Numbered from the stretch's first letter, positions 7,343-14,969 are shown. The stretch: DNA of 23,690 nucleotides from Spirochaetia bacterium (GCA_900769955.1 CAAGIP010000046.1:1-23690), one strand, 5' to 3'. The notes: generated by a model from the sequence alone, not told the origin. A program made the numbers and translations.

Positions 7343-9034
7343 ATGGCATACGAAGTAACCGCTACCAGGAAAAGACCTCAGGCGTTTGAGAAACTCGTGG
7401 GACAGGAATTCGTGGTTTCAACGATTGAAAACGCCATTGAAAGCGGAAGGATAGCCCATGCATATCTCTTTTCAGGTCCGAGAGGTGTCGGCAAGACCTC
7501 ATCCGCAAGGCTGCTTGCAAAGGCACTCAACTGTGAGCATGGACCGACCGCACATCCCTGCGGCGAGTGTGTCTCATGCCGTGAGATAACTCAGGGCTAC
7601 AGCACGGACGTAATCGAGATCGACGGTGCATCGAACACCAGCGTCAACGACATCAGGGTCATTAAGGATGAGGTTCTCTTTCCTCCCCAGTCCTCGAGGT
7701 ATAAAATTTATATCATCGATGAAGTGCACATGCTGAGCACAAGTGCGTTCAACGCACTTCTAAAAACCATTGAGGAACCGCCTGAGTACATCATCTTCAT
7801 CTTCGCGACCACTGAGCTCCAGAAGGTTCCCGCAACGATCAGGTCAAGGTGTCAGCAGTTCCACTTCCAGCTCATCCCGCTTGAGACGATCAAGGGGTGC
7901 TTAAGGGAAGCAAGTGCCGAAATGGGCATTCAGGCAGATGATGATGCGCTTTTCTGGATAGCCCGTGAGGGAAACGGCTCGATGAGGGATGCATATACCC
8001 TCTTTGATCAGGTTGCCGCATTCTCACAGGACCACATTACCCTGGACAAGATAAAGAACAAGCTGGGCCTTGTAGGAAGTGATCAGATATCAAGGATTGT
8101 GGAGTCCGCCGTGACTGGAAACAGTGCGTCTGCGCTAAAGGAGTTCACGTCAATTCTTTCAAAGGGTATTTCCGTTGAGCAGTGCATCAGGGATCTCACC
8201 TCATTCTTCAGGGCAATACTCTTCATAAAGCAGGGCATAACCGATGAAGAGCTGCTGAACATGAGAACCGAAGAGATTCCGGATACTGTCCTTTCCCTGC
8301 TTTCCCAGGCACAGGCAGAGGCCGCCCTCAGGTCCCTTCTCCAGCTTTACAGGGAGATAAGATACTCCATTTCACCCAGATTTGAGGCTGAGCTTTTCAT
8401 CTCAAGACTATCCTCTCTTCCCCATCTTACCTCCCCTGAGGAGCTTGTGAAAAAGCTGGAAGAAATGAAGAAGGATGTGACTGCGGGTAAGGTTACAGTT
8501 GTGAAGGAGCGCACATTATCAGTTGTGCAGACAGCCATTCCGGCAGCAGATTCACCCGTTCAGGGTGAAAGTGCATCGGCAGTGGCAGCAGAGCCTGTAA
8601 AGAAAATAGATGAGGAACCGGTTAAGGAAGCTGTAATCGAACCTGTAAAAGCTGCCGAAGCTCCTCAGCAGGCTGCACCGGAAAACGTAAGGAATGAAAA
8701 AAGGATTCCCGATATTTCCGATATCAGGAAGATTGCCTCATCCGGTGAGATAGACCACGTCTTCGGGCTTCAGAATGCGCTTGCAAACGTGAACAGCGTC
8801 ACGCTTGCCGAGGATGGCACACTCGAACTCAGGACCAACTCACTTCTCCCTGCAAAGACGATAAGGACCAATTTGAAGCTGATGAGGGAACTCATTGAAA
8901 AGGAAACCGGCTTTGACGGTGCCATTAACAGCTTTGCTGCGGAAAAGCCGAAGGAAAGGGTTAACCCGGTGCTGGAAAAGCTTGCGACCAGCTTCAGGGG
9001 AACAGTAATAAGCGAGCAGGAGGATGATCTATGA
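7343..9034 (+). CDS. dnaX: DNA polymerase III subunit gamma/tau (clamp loader)
   Basis: AAA+ ATPase motor of the clamp loader that places the sliding clamp on DNA. At 563 residues it is typical for a non-proteobacterial DnaX. Walker A is 'GPRGVGKT' (45-52). Zinc-binding cysteines are at 64, 73, 76 and 79. Walker B is 'IDEVHML' (125-131), and the SRC sensor motif is at 168-170. A proline/alanine/glutamate-rich linker with three EPVK repeats covers ~395-450, followed by a conserved C-terminal domain at ~455-563. The ATG follows an AAGGAG site. It overlaps ybaB by four bases (ATGA). An A6G stretch sits near codon 451, but not in the frame used for programmed slippage in E. coli. Confidence 0.97.
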   Translation: MAYEVTATRKRPQAFEKLVGQEFVVSTIENAIESGRIAHAYLFSGPRGVGKTSSARLLAKALNCEHGPTAHPCGECVSCREITQGYSTDVIEIDGASNTSVNDIRVIKDEVLFPPQSSRYKIYIIDEVHMLSTSAFNALLKTIEEPPEYIIFIFATTELQKVPATIRSRCQQFHFQLIPLETIKGCLREASAEMGIQADDDALFWIAREGNGSMRDAYTLFDQVAAFSQDHITLDKIKNKLGLVGSDQISRIVESAVTGNSASALKEFTSILSKGISVEQCIRDLTSFFRAILFIKQGITDEELLNMRTEEIPDTVLSLLSQAQAEAALRSLLQLYREIRYSISPRFEAELFISRLSSLPHLTSPEELVKKLEEMKKDVTAGKVTVVKERTLSVVQTAIPAADSPVQGESASAVAAEPVKKIDEEPVKEAVIEPVKAAEAPQQAAPENVRNEKRIPDISDIRKIASSGEIDHVFGLQNALANVNSVTLAEDGTLELRTNSLLPAKTIRTNLKLMRELIEKETGFDGAINSFAAEKPKERVNPVLEKLATSFRGTVISEQEDDL

Positions 9035-9339
9035 CCATTGATGAGAACACATTTAAAAACATGTTCGGAAATCTTTCCGAAATAGAAAAGACTGCAAAGG
9101 ATTATGCAAAGCAGCTTGAAGAGATTACCGTAACGGGAAGTGCGGGAGCAGGACTTGTCAGCATCACCGTGAACGGTAAGGGAAGAGTCACTGCCGTCCA
9201 GATCTCTGATCAGGTGTATGAGCTCGGAGATGTCCATACCGCAGAGGTTCTGATTGCCGCAGCCTTCAATGATGCAGTGGACAAGGCAGAAAAGGAAAAG
9301 ATGGCAATGGCATCCGACATTACGAAGTTTTTCAGATGA
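9031..9339 (+). CDS. ybaB: YbaB/EbfC nucleoid-associated protein
   Basis: Small DNA-binding protein of 102 residues, the usual family length, that forms a tweezer-like dimer and coats the nucleoid. The N-terminal helix (~5-35, 'NTFKNMFGNLSEIEKTAKDYAKQLEE') is followed by the family core 'ITVTGSAGAGLVSITVNGKGRVTAVQIS' and a C-terminal helix rich in lysine and glutamate. It is identified by this core and by its place between dnaX and recR, a pairing conserved across bacteria. The start overlaps the dnaX stop (ATGA) and has an AGGAGG site inside dnaX; the end overlaps the recR start in the same way. Confidence 0.93.
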   Translation: MTIDENTFKNMFGNLSEIEKTAKDYAKQLEEITVTGSAGAGLVSITVNGKGRVTAVQISDQVYELGDVHTAEVLIAAAFNDAVDKAEKEKMAMASDITKFFR

Positions 9340-9923
9340 ACGCACTTGAAAACCTTATAAAACAGCTCTCACGTCTCCCAGGTGTGGGAGCCAAAAGTGC
9401 AACAAGAATGGCCTATCACCTGCTCAAATGTGATGAAAGCTATAATGAAAAGCTATCTTATGCCATCGGAACGATAAAAGATAAGATTCATAAATGTTCT
9501 GTCTGCGGCTCATATACCGAAACCGATCCATGTGAGCTCTGCAGTGACCCGAAGAGGGATCACACTCTGCTGTGCATCGTCGAGCAGCCTCAGGATGTCA
9601 TGACGATTCAGAACAGCGGAATATATAACGGCATGTATCACGTGCTCGGAGGCGCGATCGATCCATTAAACGGAGTAGGCCCCGAGGACCTTTCATTCCG
9701 TGAGCTGAAAGAGAGGATCAAAGGCGGAGAATTCAGGGAAGTCATCATCGCGACCAATCCCACCGAGGAAGGTGATACCACCGCCCTCTACGTAAGGCAC
9801 ATCCTTCAGGATACCGGTATTACGGTATCCCGTCTGGCTGCAGGACTTCCTATCGGAGGAGACCTGGAATATGCGGACAGGCTGACACTCGCCCGCTCGA
9901 TCAAGGGAAGGGTCAGTTTCTGA
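9336..9923 (+). CDS. recR: recombination protein RecR
   Basis: Recombination mediator that with RecO (and RecF) loads RecA onto gapped single-stranded DNA. At 195 residues it is standard length. A helix-hairpin-helix lies at ~8-28 ('LSRLPGVGAKSATRMAYHLL'). The zinc finger uses Cys54, Cys57, Cys66 and Cys69. The Toprim domain follows from ~78 ('LLCIVEQPQDVMTIQNSGIYNGMYHVLGGAIDP'), with Glu83 and Asp87 in the acidic positions. The C-terminal Walker-like stretch 'TRLAAGLPIGGDLEYAD'-type sequence is present as 'SRLAAGLPIGGDLEYAD'. The start is an ATGA overlap with ybaB and lacks its own ribosome site, so translational coupling is likely. Its final 11 bases overlap the convergent solute-binding protein gene. 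Confidence 0.97.
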   Translation: MNALENLIKQLSRLPGVGAKSATRMAYHLLKCDESYNEKLSYAIGTIKDKIHKCSVCGSYTETDPCELCSDPKRDHTLLCIVEQPQDVMTIQNSGIYNGMYHVLGGAIDPLNGVGPEDLSFRELKERIKGGEFREVIIATNPTEEGDTTALYVRHILQDTGITVSRLAAGLPIGGDLEYADRLTLARSIKGRVSF

Positions 9924-11400
9924 AACAGGCATCGTAGAAGTAAAAACCGTTGTTTTCCTTCACTCCCTGAAGATTGCTTCGGTAGAGATATCCGCTGTTG
10001 TAGTGGCCTGCCACTATGACAGGCAGGTACTCCTCACAGTAACTCTGTATCTCATCCCAGATGATAAGCCCGTCCTCATATGATTCACTTTCTGAGAAGG
10101 CTGAGAGCATTGACTGCAGGTGTTCATCATCGCTCCACCCTGCATACGACGGATCGAAGAAGAGCTTTAAGGACGGAAGCGGGACTGCGGTCATAGCGGT
10201 TATGCACAGATCGTATTTGTCCTCCTGACTTCTCCACGCCATCATCGTTGACCAGTCAGTTACCAGAAGTTCCACTTTCATTCCGGCCTTTTCAAGCTCG
10301 CTTTTTATATACAGTGCGGCCTTATCCATATTCGAAAGATTACTTGTCAGGATGGTGAATGTTTCACCATCATATCCACCTTCCGAGAGGATTGTTCCGG
10401 CTTCTTCCTTATCGTTCAGGCCATATGAACCATTCCTGTTGGGCCAGAGGCCCTGCCAGGCTTCCATATAGCCATGATTCAGGGAGAAGCCTTCTTCCCC
10501 GTAGCATGCTCTCATGACACCCTCAAGATCAAGGGCAGTGTTCACTGCCTTTCTGATGTAGACATTCTTTGCAAGCGGCCCCCTTTTATTGAAAAGGAGT
10601 ACAAATGATCCTGCCTCGTCTCCAAGGGAAAGCACCACGTCATCGTTCTTCCTGAGGCGTGAGAAATCACTGCTCATCACATCATTGATGAAATCGTACT
10701 TTCCGGTCTCACAGCCAAGGGTTCTTACGGTGCTGTCAGGAACGAAGTGGTAGATGAGCTTTTTCGCTTCAGCCCTCCTGCTTCCTCTGTAGCCTTCATA
10801 TTTTTCAAGTGTTACCGCAACACCGGTCTCATAACTTACAAAGCGGTATGGACCCGTTCCGATGTATGATTTAAGAAATCCGTTTTCATCGGTGTTCTCA
10901 ATCGATTCACGGGCAATTATGACTGCCGCATAGGGACTTTCCGCCATCATCTGGTCAAGGAAGATGACAGGATGATCAAAGGTAATTGAAACAGTACTTC
11001 CTTCTGAAAAGAAACGGGATGTCCCGCACATCTTTTTTACAGCCGTGTAGTTTTCTATCCAGCGGTTAAGGGAAAGAATCACATCCTCGCTGTCCATTTC
11101 ACGGCCGTTATGGAGCATGACTCCCTCTTTCACTTTAAAAACCCACTTTCTTCCGCCTTCCAGCATTTCATAGCTTTCGGCAAGCAATGGACAGGGCTTT
11201 CCGTCATCACCCCTGTCGATGAACCTTTCAAGGGTATTGCCGCATAGTATATACCTGATTACCTGAGATGAATTTCTGTGAACATCCAGAGTCGGCATCT
11301 CCTGAGAGAGAGCTATGTTTATCGTATCCTTAACGGGTACATCCTTTGCGCAGGAGACAAAAAGCAGTGTTATCAGAAGAAGTAATGCCAGTTTTTTCAT
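9913..11400 (-). CDS. family 5 solute-binding lipoprotein (peptide/nickel ABC type), orphan
   Basis: Substrate-binding lipoprotein of 495 residues related to DppA/OppA. The signal peptide ends in the lipobox L-F-V-S-C with Cys17. The mature part has the family's landmarks: 'NIALSQEMPTLDVHRNSSQVIRYILCGNTLERFI' near the N-terminus, 'WVFKVKEGVMLHNGREMDSEDVILSLNRW', and 'YIGTGPYRFVSYETGVAVTLEKYEGYRG', the usual SBP_bac_5 core. No permease or ATPase genes are adjacent, so it must share a transporter encoded elsewhere or serve another role. It lies downstream of the dehydrogenase gene but is separated by a terminator, and has its own TTGTAT-17-TACTAT promoter eight bases before the ATG. An AGGAG directly before the ATG is unusually close. 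Substrate unknown; a peptide is the default guess. Confidence 0.9.
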   Translation of the reverse strand: MKKLALLLLITLLFVSCAKDVPVKDTINIALSQEMPTLDVHRNSSQVIRYILCGNTLERFIDRGDDGKPCPLLAESYEMLEGGRKWVFKVKEGVMLHNGREMDSEDVILSLNRWIENYTAVKKMCGTSRFFSEGSTVSITFDHPVIFLDQMMAESPYAAVIIARESIENTDENGFLKSYIGTGPYRFVSYETGVAVTLEKYEGYRGSRRAEAKKLIYHFVPDSTVRTLGCETGKYDFINDVMSSDFSRLRKNDDVVLSLGDEAGSFVLLFNKRGPLAKNVYIRKAVNTALDLEGVMRACYGEEGFSLNHGYMEAWQGLWPNRNGSYGLNDKEEAGTILSEGGYDGETFTILTSNLSNMDKAALYIKSELEKAGMKVELLVTDWSTMMAWRSQEDKYDLCITAMTAVPLPSLKLFFDPSYAGWSDDEHLQSMLSAFSESESYEDGLIIWDEIQSYCEEYLPVIVAGHYNSGYLYRSNLQGVKENNGFYFYDACFRN

Positions 11401-11408
11401 TACTCCTG

Positions 11409-11437
11409 ATAGTAGAGAAAAAAATTAATGGATACAA
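11409..11437 (-). promoter_or_regulatory. candidate promoter of the solute-binding protein gene, (near-)leaderless
   Basis: Minus strand TTGTAT (11432-11437), 17-base spacer, TACTAT (11409-11414), then eight bases to the ATG at 11400. Any leader would be zero to two bases. The AGGAG between -10 and ATG would not be transcribed if initiation is at the usual distance. Confidence 0.4.
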
Positions 11438-11443
11438 GAGACC

Positions 11444-11473
11444 AAAAGAGACCCCACCGGATGGCAGGGTCTC
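11444..11473 (-). terminator. intrinsic terminator of the kduD-like gene
   Basis: On the minus strand GAGACCCTGCC pairs with GGTGGGGTCTC (two G-T pairs) around a four-base loop, followed by TTTT. It starts 22 bases after the stop of the dehydrogenase and ends before the solute-binding protein promoter, separating the two minus-strand units. Confidence 0.82.
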
Positions 11474-11494
11474 CTGGAAAAGTTTCCTTCAGAC

Positions 11495-12295
11495 TTACTT
11501 GGGCTGCTTTCCGATGTAAGCGAGGATACCGCCGTCGACGTAGAGAACGTGACCGTTGATGAAGTTGGATGCATCACTTGCAAGGAATACTGCAGGTCCC
11601 TGGAGGTCCTCAGGAGTACCCCAGCGTGCTGCGGGAGTCTTTGCGATGATGAACTGATCGAACGGATGGCGTGAACCGTCGGGCTGGATCTCCCTGAGAG
11701 GAGCAGTCTGAGGTGTTGCGATGTATCCGGGTCCGATACCGTTACACTGGATGTTGAACTCACCGTATTCGGAAGCGATGTTCTTTGTAAGCATCTTGAG
11801 ACCGCCCTTGGCTGCAGCGTATGCGCTGACTGTCTCACGTCCGAGTTCACTCATCATTGAGCAGATGTTGATGATCTTGCCGTGGCCGTTCTGGATCATT
11901 GAAGGAATGACAGCCTTTGCACAGATGAACGGAGCGTTGAGGTCAACATCGATGACCTGCCTGAAGTCAGCAGCTGACATCTCGCACATCGGGATTCTCT
12001 TGATGATACCAGCGTTGTTGACAAGGATATCGACCTTTCCGAATTCCCTGATGATCTCCGCAACAGTAGCGTTTACCTGATCCTCGTTAGTGACATCACA
12101 GACATAACCCTTTGCATCGATACCTGCATCTGCATAAGCCTTCATGCCCTTATCGACAAATTCCTGCCTGATATCATTGAAAACGACCTTTGCACCTGCA
12201 GCGGCAAATGCTGAAGCAATGGCAAATCCGATACCGTAAGAGGCGCCTGTCACCCATGCGACTTTGCCCTCTAATGAGAAATCCTTCATGTTCAT
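11495..12295 (-). CDS. short-chain dehydrogenase of the KduD / gluconate 5-dehydrogenase type
   Basis: Classical SDR of 266 residues, probably a cytosolic NAD(P)-dependent oxidoreductase on a sugar acid (gluconate/5-ketogluconate, or the 3-deoxy-hexulosonate step of uronate breakdown). The nucleotide-binding TGASYGIG is at 16-23 and NNAG at 93-96. The catalytic set is Ser146, Tyr159 and Lys163 in 'YAAAK'. The C-terminal 'TPAARWGTPEDLQGPAVFLASDASNFINGHVLYVDGG' is the part that points to the KduD/IdnO group rather than to fatty-acid SDRs. The ATG is set by GGAGG nine bases upstream. It has the strongest promoter in the window, with a KdgR-like palindrome above it. Exact substrate is unresolved. 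Confidence 0.85.
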   Translation of the reverse strand: MNMKDFSLEGKVAWVTGASYGIGFAIASAFAAAGAKVVFNDIRQEFVDKGMKAYADAGIDAKGYVCDVTNEDQVNATVAEIIREFGKVDILVNNAGIIKRIPMCEMSAADFRQVIDVDLNAPFICAKAVIPSMIQNGHGKIINICSMMSELGRETVSAYAAAKGGLKMLTKNIASEYGEFNIQCNGIGPGYIATPQTAPLREIQPDGSRHPFDQFIIAKTPAARWGTPEDLQGPAVFLASDASNFINGHVLYVDGGILAYIGKQPK

Positions 12296-12314
12296 AGTAT
12301 TTATCCTCCGAAAA

Positions 12315-12327
12315 GATCATAATGATC
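12315..12327. promoter_or_regulatory. 13-bp perfect palindrome in the leader of the kduD-like gene
   Basis: GATCATAATGATC (perfect inverted repeat with a one-base centre) lies between the predicted transcription start (~12335) and the GGAGG ribosome site. It could be an operator placed to block elongation or a weak RNA hairpin. Function is not established by the sequence. Confidence 0.35.
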
Positions 12328-12341
12328 CCTTGTATATTCAA

Positions 12342-12370
12342 AGTATAGAAGGGTTTTACCCATCTTTCAA
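12342..12370 (-). promoter_or_regulatory. strong promoter of the kduD-like gene
   Basis: Minus strand TTGAAA (12365-12370), 17-base spacer, TATACT (12342-12347), both close to the sigma-70 consensus. The predicted start is near 12335, giving a ~40-base leader with a GGAGG site. This is a conventional leadered promoter. Confidence 0.75.
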
Positions 12371-12378
12371 GTAAAAAA

Positions 12379-12393
12379 TGAAACAATGTTTCA
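12379..12393. promoter_or_regulatory. 15-bp perfect palindrome, KdgR-like operator
   Basis: TGAAACAATGTTTCA, a perfect inverted repeat (TGAAACA/TGTTTCA around one base), ends eight bases upstream of the -35 of the kduD-like gene. From memory it resembles the operators of IclR-family KdgR, the regulator of pectin and uronate breakdown. Its place upstream of the -35 would fit an activator or a repressor acting from outside the promoter core. No regulator gene is in the window. Confidence 0.5.
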
Positions 12394-12428
12394 CTTTATA
12401 TAAAACATGCCCGTTTCCAGGCATGTTT
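12393..12428 (-). terminator. terminator of the glycoside hydrolase gene
   Basis: AAACATGCC (12403-12411) pairs perfectly with GGCATGTTT (12420-12428) across an eight-base loop. In the minus direction the stem is followed by TATATAAAG, an A/T-rich but broken T tract. It sits 22 bases after the stop of the hydrolase and directly upstream of the KdgR-like palindrome. Confidence 0.7.
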
Positions 12429-12449
12429 CTTAAAAATCCGTATTCCAGA

Positions 12450-13874
12450 TCAGAGCTTGTCTATCAGCATCGAACACTTTCCGGAAGGAATCGGAAGGGT
12501 CTTCTTCTTGTTCTCATCCAGGATCATGATCGTGAAGTAATAGAGCTTCTCGCTCTCAAGCCTGATCTCCCAGCCTCTCGTGTTCTTGTTTGAAAGGATG
12601 GTTATGTTATTCCTCTTGAGGGAAAGTTTTTCAATCCCCATCGATTCAAGAGAAGTCATGGTCCAGTCAACTGTCTTCCTGGGAAGAGAAATCTCAAGAC
12701 CGATGATGTTCTCGATCATCAGCGTGACAGTTACCAGGGAAAGCATGGCAAGGTAGTGCTTGCGGTTGACGAAGGAACCATCCTTCGAGAGTGATGAACC
12801 TTCCTTATTGGGCTTATAGGACTCCCAGACATCTCCGACAACCTCTCCATCGGGATGAAGCGTGTCAAGGATGAAGTACATGTGCCTTATCGCACATTCG
12901 CGGGCAAAGATGAAGGAATCATATCTGCCAAGTCCCTTGATGACCATGTATGTGAAGAAGGGAACGACGCCTCCCCTGTAGCCGTCACCTTCCTCGCTGA
13001 AGCAGGGATTGGAAACAGGGACACATGGGAACGGGTTGTCGGTACCGAACTCTGCCGGATCCTTGAGCTTGTCGATGAGATAATCTGCATATTCATCATT
13101 GGGGATCTCGGCAAGCATGGTCCAGTAAGCACCGATATGCTTGTTCCTGACGATCTTCTCATCCTCATCGATGTCATAGTAGAACTTATCCTCGGGATCC
13201 CACATCATGCTGTTGATGCGTGTCTTGAGGGAGAAGTAGATTCTCTTGTATCTGAAGCTCAGTTCCTTGTCATTGAGTATATCGCCGATATTTGACATGT
13301 AGAGCGCGGCAAGCGCCATCATCGCATTGAAGTCTATTGTGTAATAAGCGTTCTGACGGGGCACATTGCCAAGGCGGCATGCACTGAACGGAACATGGAA
13401 GAGTCCGTTCGGGCACTGATATTCCGATGCCAGGAAGCTGAAATACTTCTCAAGGTAAGGCACGACTTCCTTAAGCCTCTTCTTGTTTCCGATCTTGTGA
13501 TAGAAAAGGAATTCCACATATGGAAGAAGCGGCGGGCACACCCCCCTGGGATTGTCATCTGACACAACAGGCTCATAGGTTTTAGAGTCATACTTCTCAA
13601 ATATCTGACCGTCTTCCTTCTGCATCCGGTAGAAGAAATCAATAAGGGAATAAGCATCAAAATTCTGATTGCTGTATGAAAGGGATATTGAGGTAAGACA
13701 GCTGTCAAAAAGGTCTATGACCTCACTGTCTGATCCCACGAAGTAACCATTTGCGAACAGGCCGTCATCCGGCTTCTGAATCCAGTTTTCCTCGATCCAG
13801 ACCCATGTGCGGTCATACATGTCGACAAAATCCTGATCATAAAAATGTACGCAGGGGACTAAATCCTTAACCAC
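12450..13874 (-). CDS. GH63/MGH1-like (alpha/alpha)6 glycoside hydrolase
   Basis: Cytosolic protein of 474 residues (no signal peptide) built of repeated helical pairs, as in the trehalase/mannosylglycerate-hydrolase group. Landmarks are 'MWDPEDKFYYDID' (~222-234), the Trp-Asp-x-x-x-x-x-Phe-Tyr-Tyr-Asp pattern of this fold, and 'GDVWESYKP' (~347-355), where the group carries its conserved W-E-x-Y-x-P glutamate. The usual 'GWDDSPR' acid segment is not visible; the matching region reads 'NAYYTIDFNAMMA' (~174-186). Activity and substrate are therefore uncertain. The first codon is GTG with GGGAG five bases upstream; an in-frame ATG alternative is not close by. It has its own promoter and terminator. 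The kduD-like gene downstream suggests a carbohydrate route. Confidence 0.75.
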   Translation of the reverse strand: MVKDLVPCVHFYDQDFVDMYDRTWVWIEENWIQKPDDGLFANGYFVGSDSEVIDLFDSCLTSISLSYSNQNFDAYSLIDFFYRMQKEDGQIFEKYDSKTYEPVVSDDNPRGVCPPLLPYVEFLFYHKIGNKKRLKEVVPYLEKYFSFLASEYQCPNGLFHVPFSACRLGNVPRQNAYYTIDFNAMMALAALYMSNIGDILNDKELSFRYKRIYFSLKTRINSMMWDPEDKFYYDIDEDEKIVRNKHIGAYWTMLAEIPNDEYADYLIDKLKDPAEFGTDNPFPCVPVSNPCFSEEGDGYRGGVVPFFTYMVIKGLGRYDSFIFARECAIRHMYFILDTLHPDGEVVGDVWESYKPNKEGSSLSKDGSFVNRKHYLAMLSLVTVTLMIENIIGLEISLPRKTVDWTMTSLESMGIEKLSLKRNNITILSNKNTRGWEIRLESEKLYYFTIMILDENKKKTLPIPSGKCSMLIDKL

Positions 13875-13879
13875 TGTTT

Positions 13880-13903
13880 CTCCCGGCTTTTCCTCGAAAA
13901 AGC
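13880..13903 (-). promoter_or_regulatory. hairpin abutting the ribosome site of the hydrolase gene
   Basis: In the minus-strand leader GCTTTT pairs with AAAAGC around a six-base loop (13886-13903), and the ribosome site GGGAG (13880-13884) follows after one C. It may modulate access to the GTG start. The stem is AU-rich and weak. Confidence 0.3.
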
Positions 13904-13932
13904 GTCTTTTTTTGCCTATAAACTCAGATTAA

Positions 13933-13961
13933 AGAATAAACCATCGCCGACGAGAAGTCAA
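13933..13961 (-). promoter_or_regulatory. promoter of the glycoside hydrolase gene
   Basis: Minus strand TTGACT (13956-13961), 17-base spacer, TATTCT (13933-13938). Transcription would start near 13926, giving a leader of about 50 bases that contains the GGGAG ribosome site. A conventional leadered promoter. Confidence 0.65.
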
Positions 13962-14020
13962 CAAATATTTTGATTGCCTTATTTACAGAAATATAATGGA
14001 CTTATGTCCCTTCTGATGAT

Positions 14021-14962
14021 TTATTTCACGGCCACTCCGGCAGCACAGAAAAGGTTCATTCCATTTTCTATCATTTCCACGCGGCAGTAATCGGCATCAC
14101 GGGAAATTTCCTCACCGTCGACATGGATCTTCATCTCTGGTCTTGTGGTCCTGATCACAACGGAAGACGAGGCCCTCTTCATTGACATCACAGATGTCTT
14201 AAGCTGGGTGCCGGAGAAGAATTTCAGGGCAACCGTCGTTATTTTAAGTCTGCTGAGAGGCCTGTTCGCATAGACCACGTCCAGCATTCCGTCATTCATC
14301 ACCGCCTCGGGGCCCATTATGAACGCGGCACCCATTCTTCTGCCGTTACATACCGACACCTGCTGTGTGTTCAGTTTAAGTTCCTGCCCGTCAACGGTCA
14401 TTGTCATGTCATATGGCTTCGGGATGAAGCAGAAGCAGTGCAGGAAGGCCAGAAGATAGCTTGCAAAACCGTTTATGTTACGGTATGAGGATGCCCTGAA
14501 GTTGACTTCAGGCTCAAAGCCGAAACCTGCCCCATTGAGGAAATATCTTCCTTCCAGTGCATTCCCTCCGTACAGCAGCCCTACGTCTATCGGACGGGCA
14601 GCAGTTGTAAGGATGAGATCAACAGCATTATCGAGATCTGAGGGGATTCCTGCTGAATATGCAAAGTCATTTCCACGGCCTATGGGAAGTATGCCGAAGG
14701 AGACCTTACGTCCCGAAAGCATTATTCCGTTTGCAACCTCATTGACGGTCCCGTCCCCGCCAGCGGCAATTATTATGTCGTATCCGGCCTCAGCACCCTG
14801 AGTCGCAAGCAGGATAGCCTGTCTTCTCTGTCCGGTCATTACCAGATCAATGTTCTGCTTTCTCTTTGCGAAAGCTTCCTTTATTCTGTCTGTTTTACGA
14901 ACAGCCTGCCCTTTTGAGGCGTGTCCGTTCATTATGCACAGTATGCTGGAGGTTTTTTTCAT
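14021..14962 (-). CDS. diacylglycerol/lipid kinase of the DagK-YegS-BmrU family
   Basis: Predicted to phosphorylate a lipid such as diacylglycerol at the inner face of the membrane, recycling it into phospholipid synthesis. At 313 residues from the start chosen here it is of normal length. 'GGDGTVNEVANGI' (68-80) is the family nucleotide-binding signature, and 'GILPIGRGNDFAYSAGIP' is the second glycine-rich motif. An upstream in-frame ATG at 15016 would add 18 residues but runs through a promoter-like inverted repeat. The ATG at 14962 gives MKKTSSILCIMNGHASKG, which lines up with the family N-terminus, and has TAATAT seven bases upstream. There is no ribosome site at proper distance (a GAGGGG lies 13 bases away). 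It is divergent from the MATE gene. Confidence 0.9.
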   Translation of the reverse strand: MKKTSSILCIMNGHASKGQAVRKTDRIKEAFAKRKQNIDLVMTGQRRQAILLATQGAEAGYDIIIAAGGDGTVNEVANGIMLSGRKVSFGILPIGRGNDFAYSAGIPSDLDNAVDLILTTAARPIDVGLLYGGNALEGRYFLNGAGFGFEPEVNFRASSYRNINGFASYLLAFLHCFCFIPKPYDMTMTVDGQELKLNTQQVSVCNGRRMGAAFIMGPEAVMNDGMLDVVYANRPLSRLKITTVALKFFSGTQLKTSVMSMKRASSSVVIRTTRPEMKIHVDGEEISRDADYCRVEMIENGMNLFCAAGVAVK

Positions 14963-14969
14963 GGCTGAT

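Noticed and set aside
8697..8705. Canonical E. coli-type dnaX programmed frameshift
   Set aside because: AAAAAAG is present, but its reading register is AA-AAA-AG, not A-AAA-AAG, and no clear downstream stem was found. Kept only as a low-interest finding.
8770..9345. 191-residue open frame on the minus strand
   Set aside because: Lies fully antisense to the end of dnaX and to ybaB, both of which are conserved; composition is serine/leucine-rich as expected for a shadow frame.
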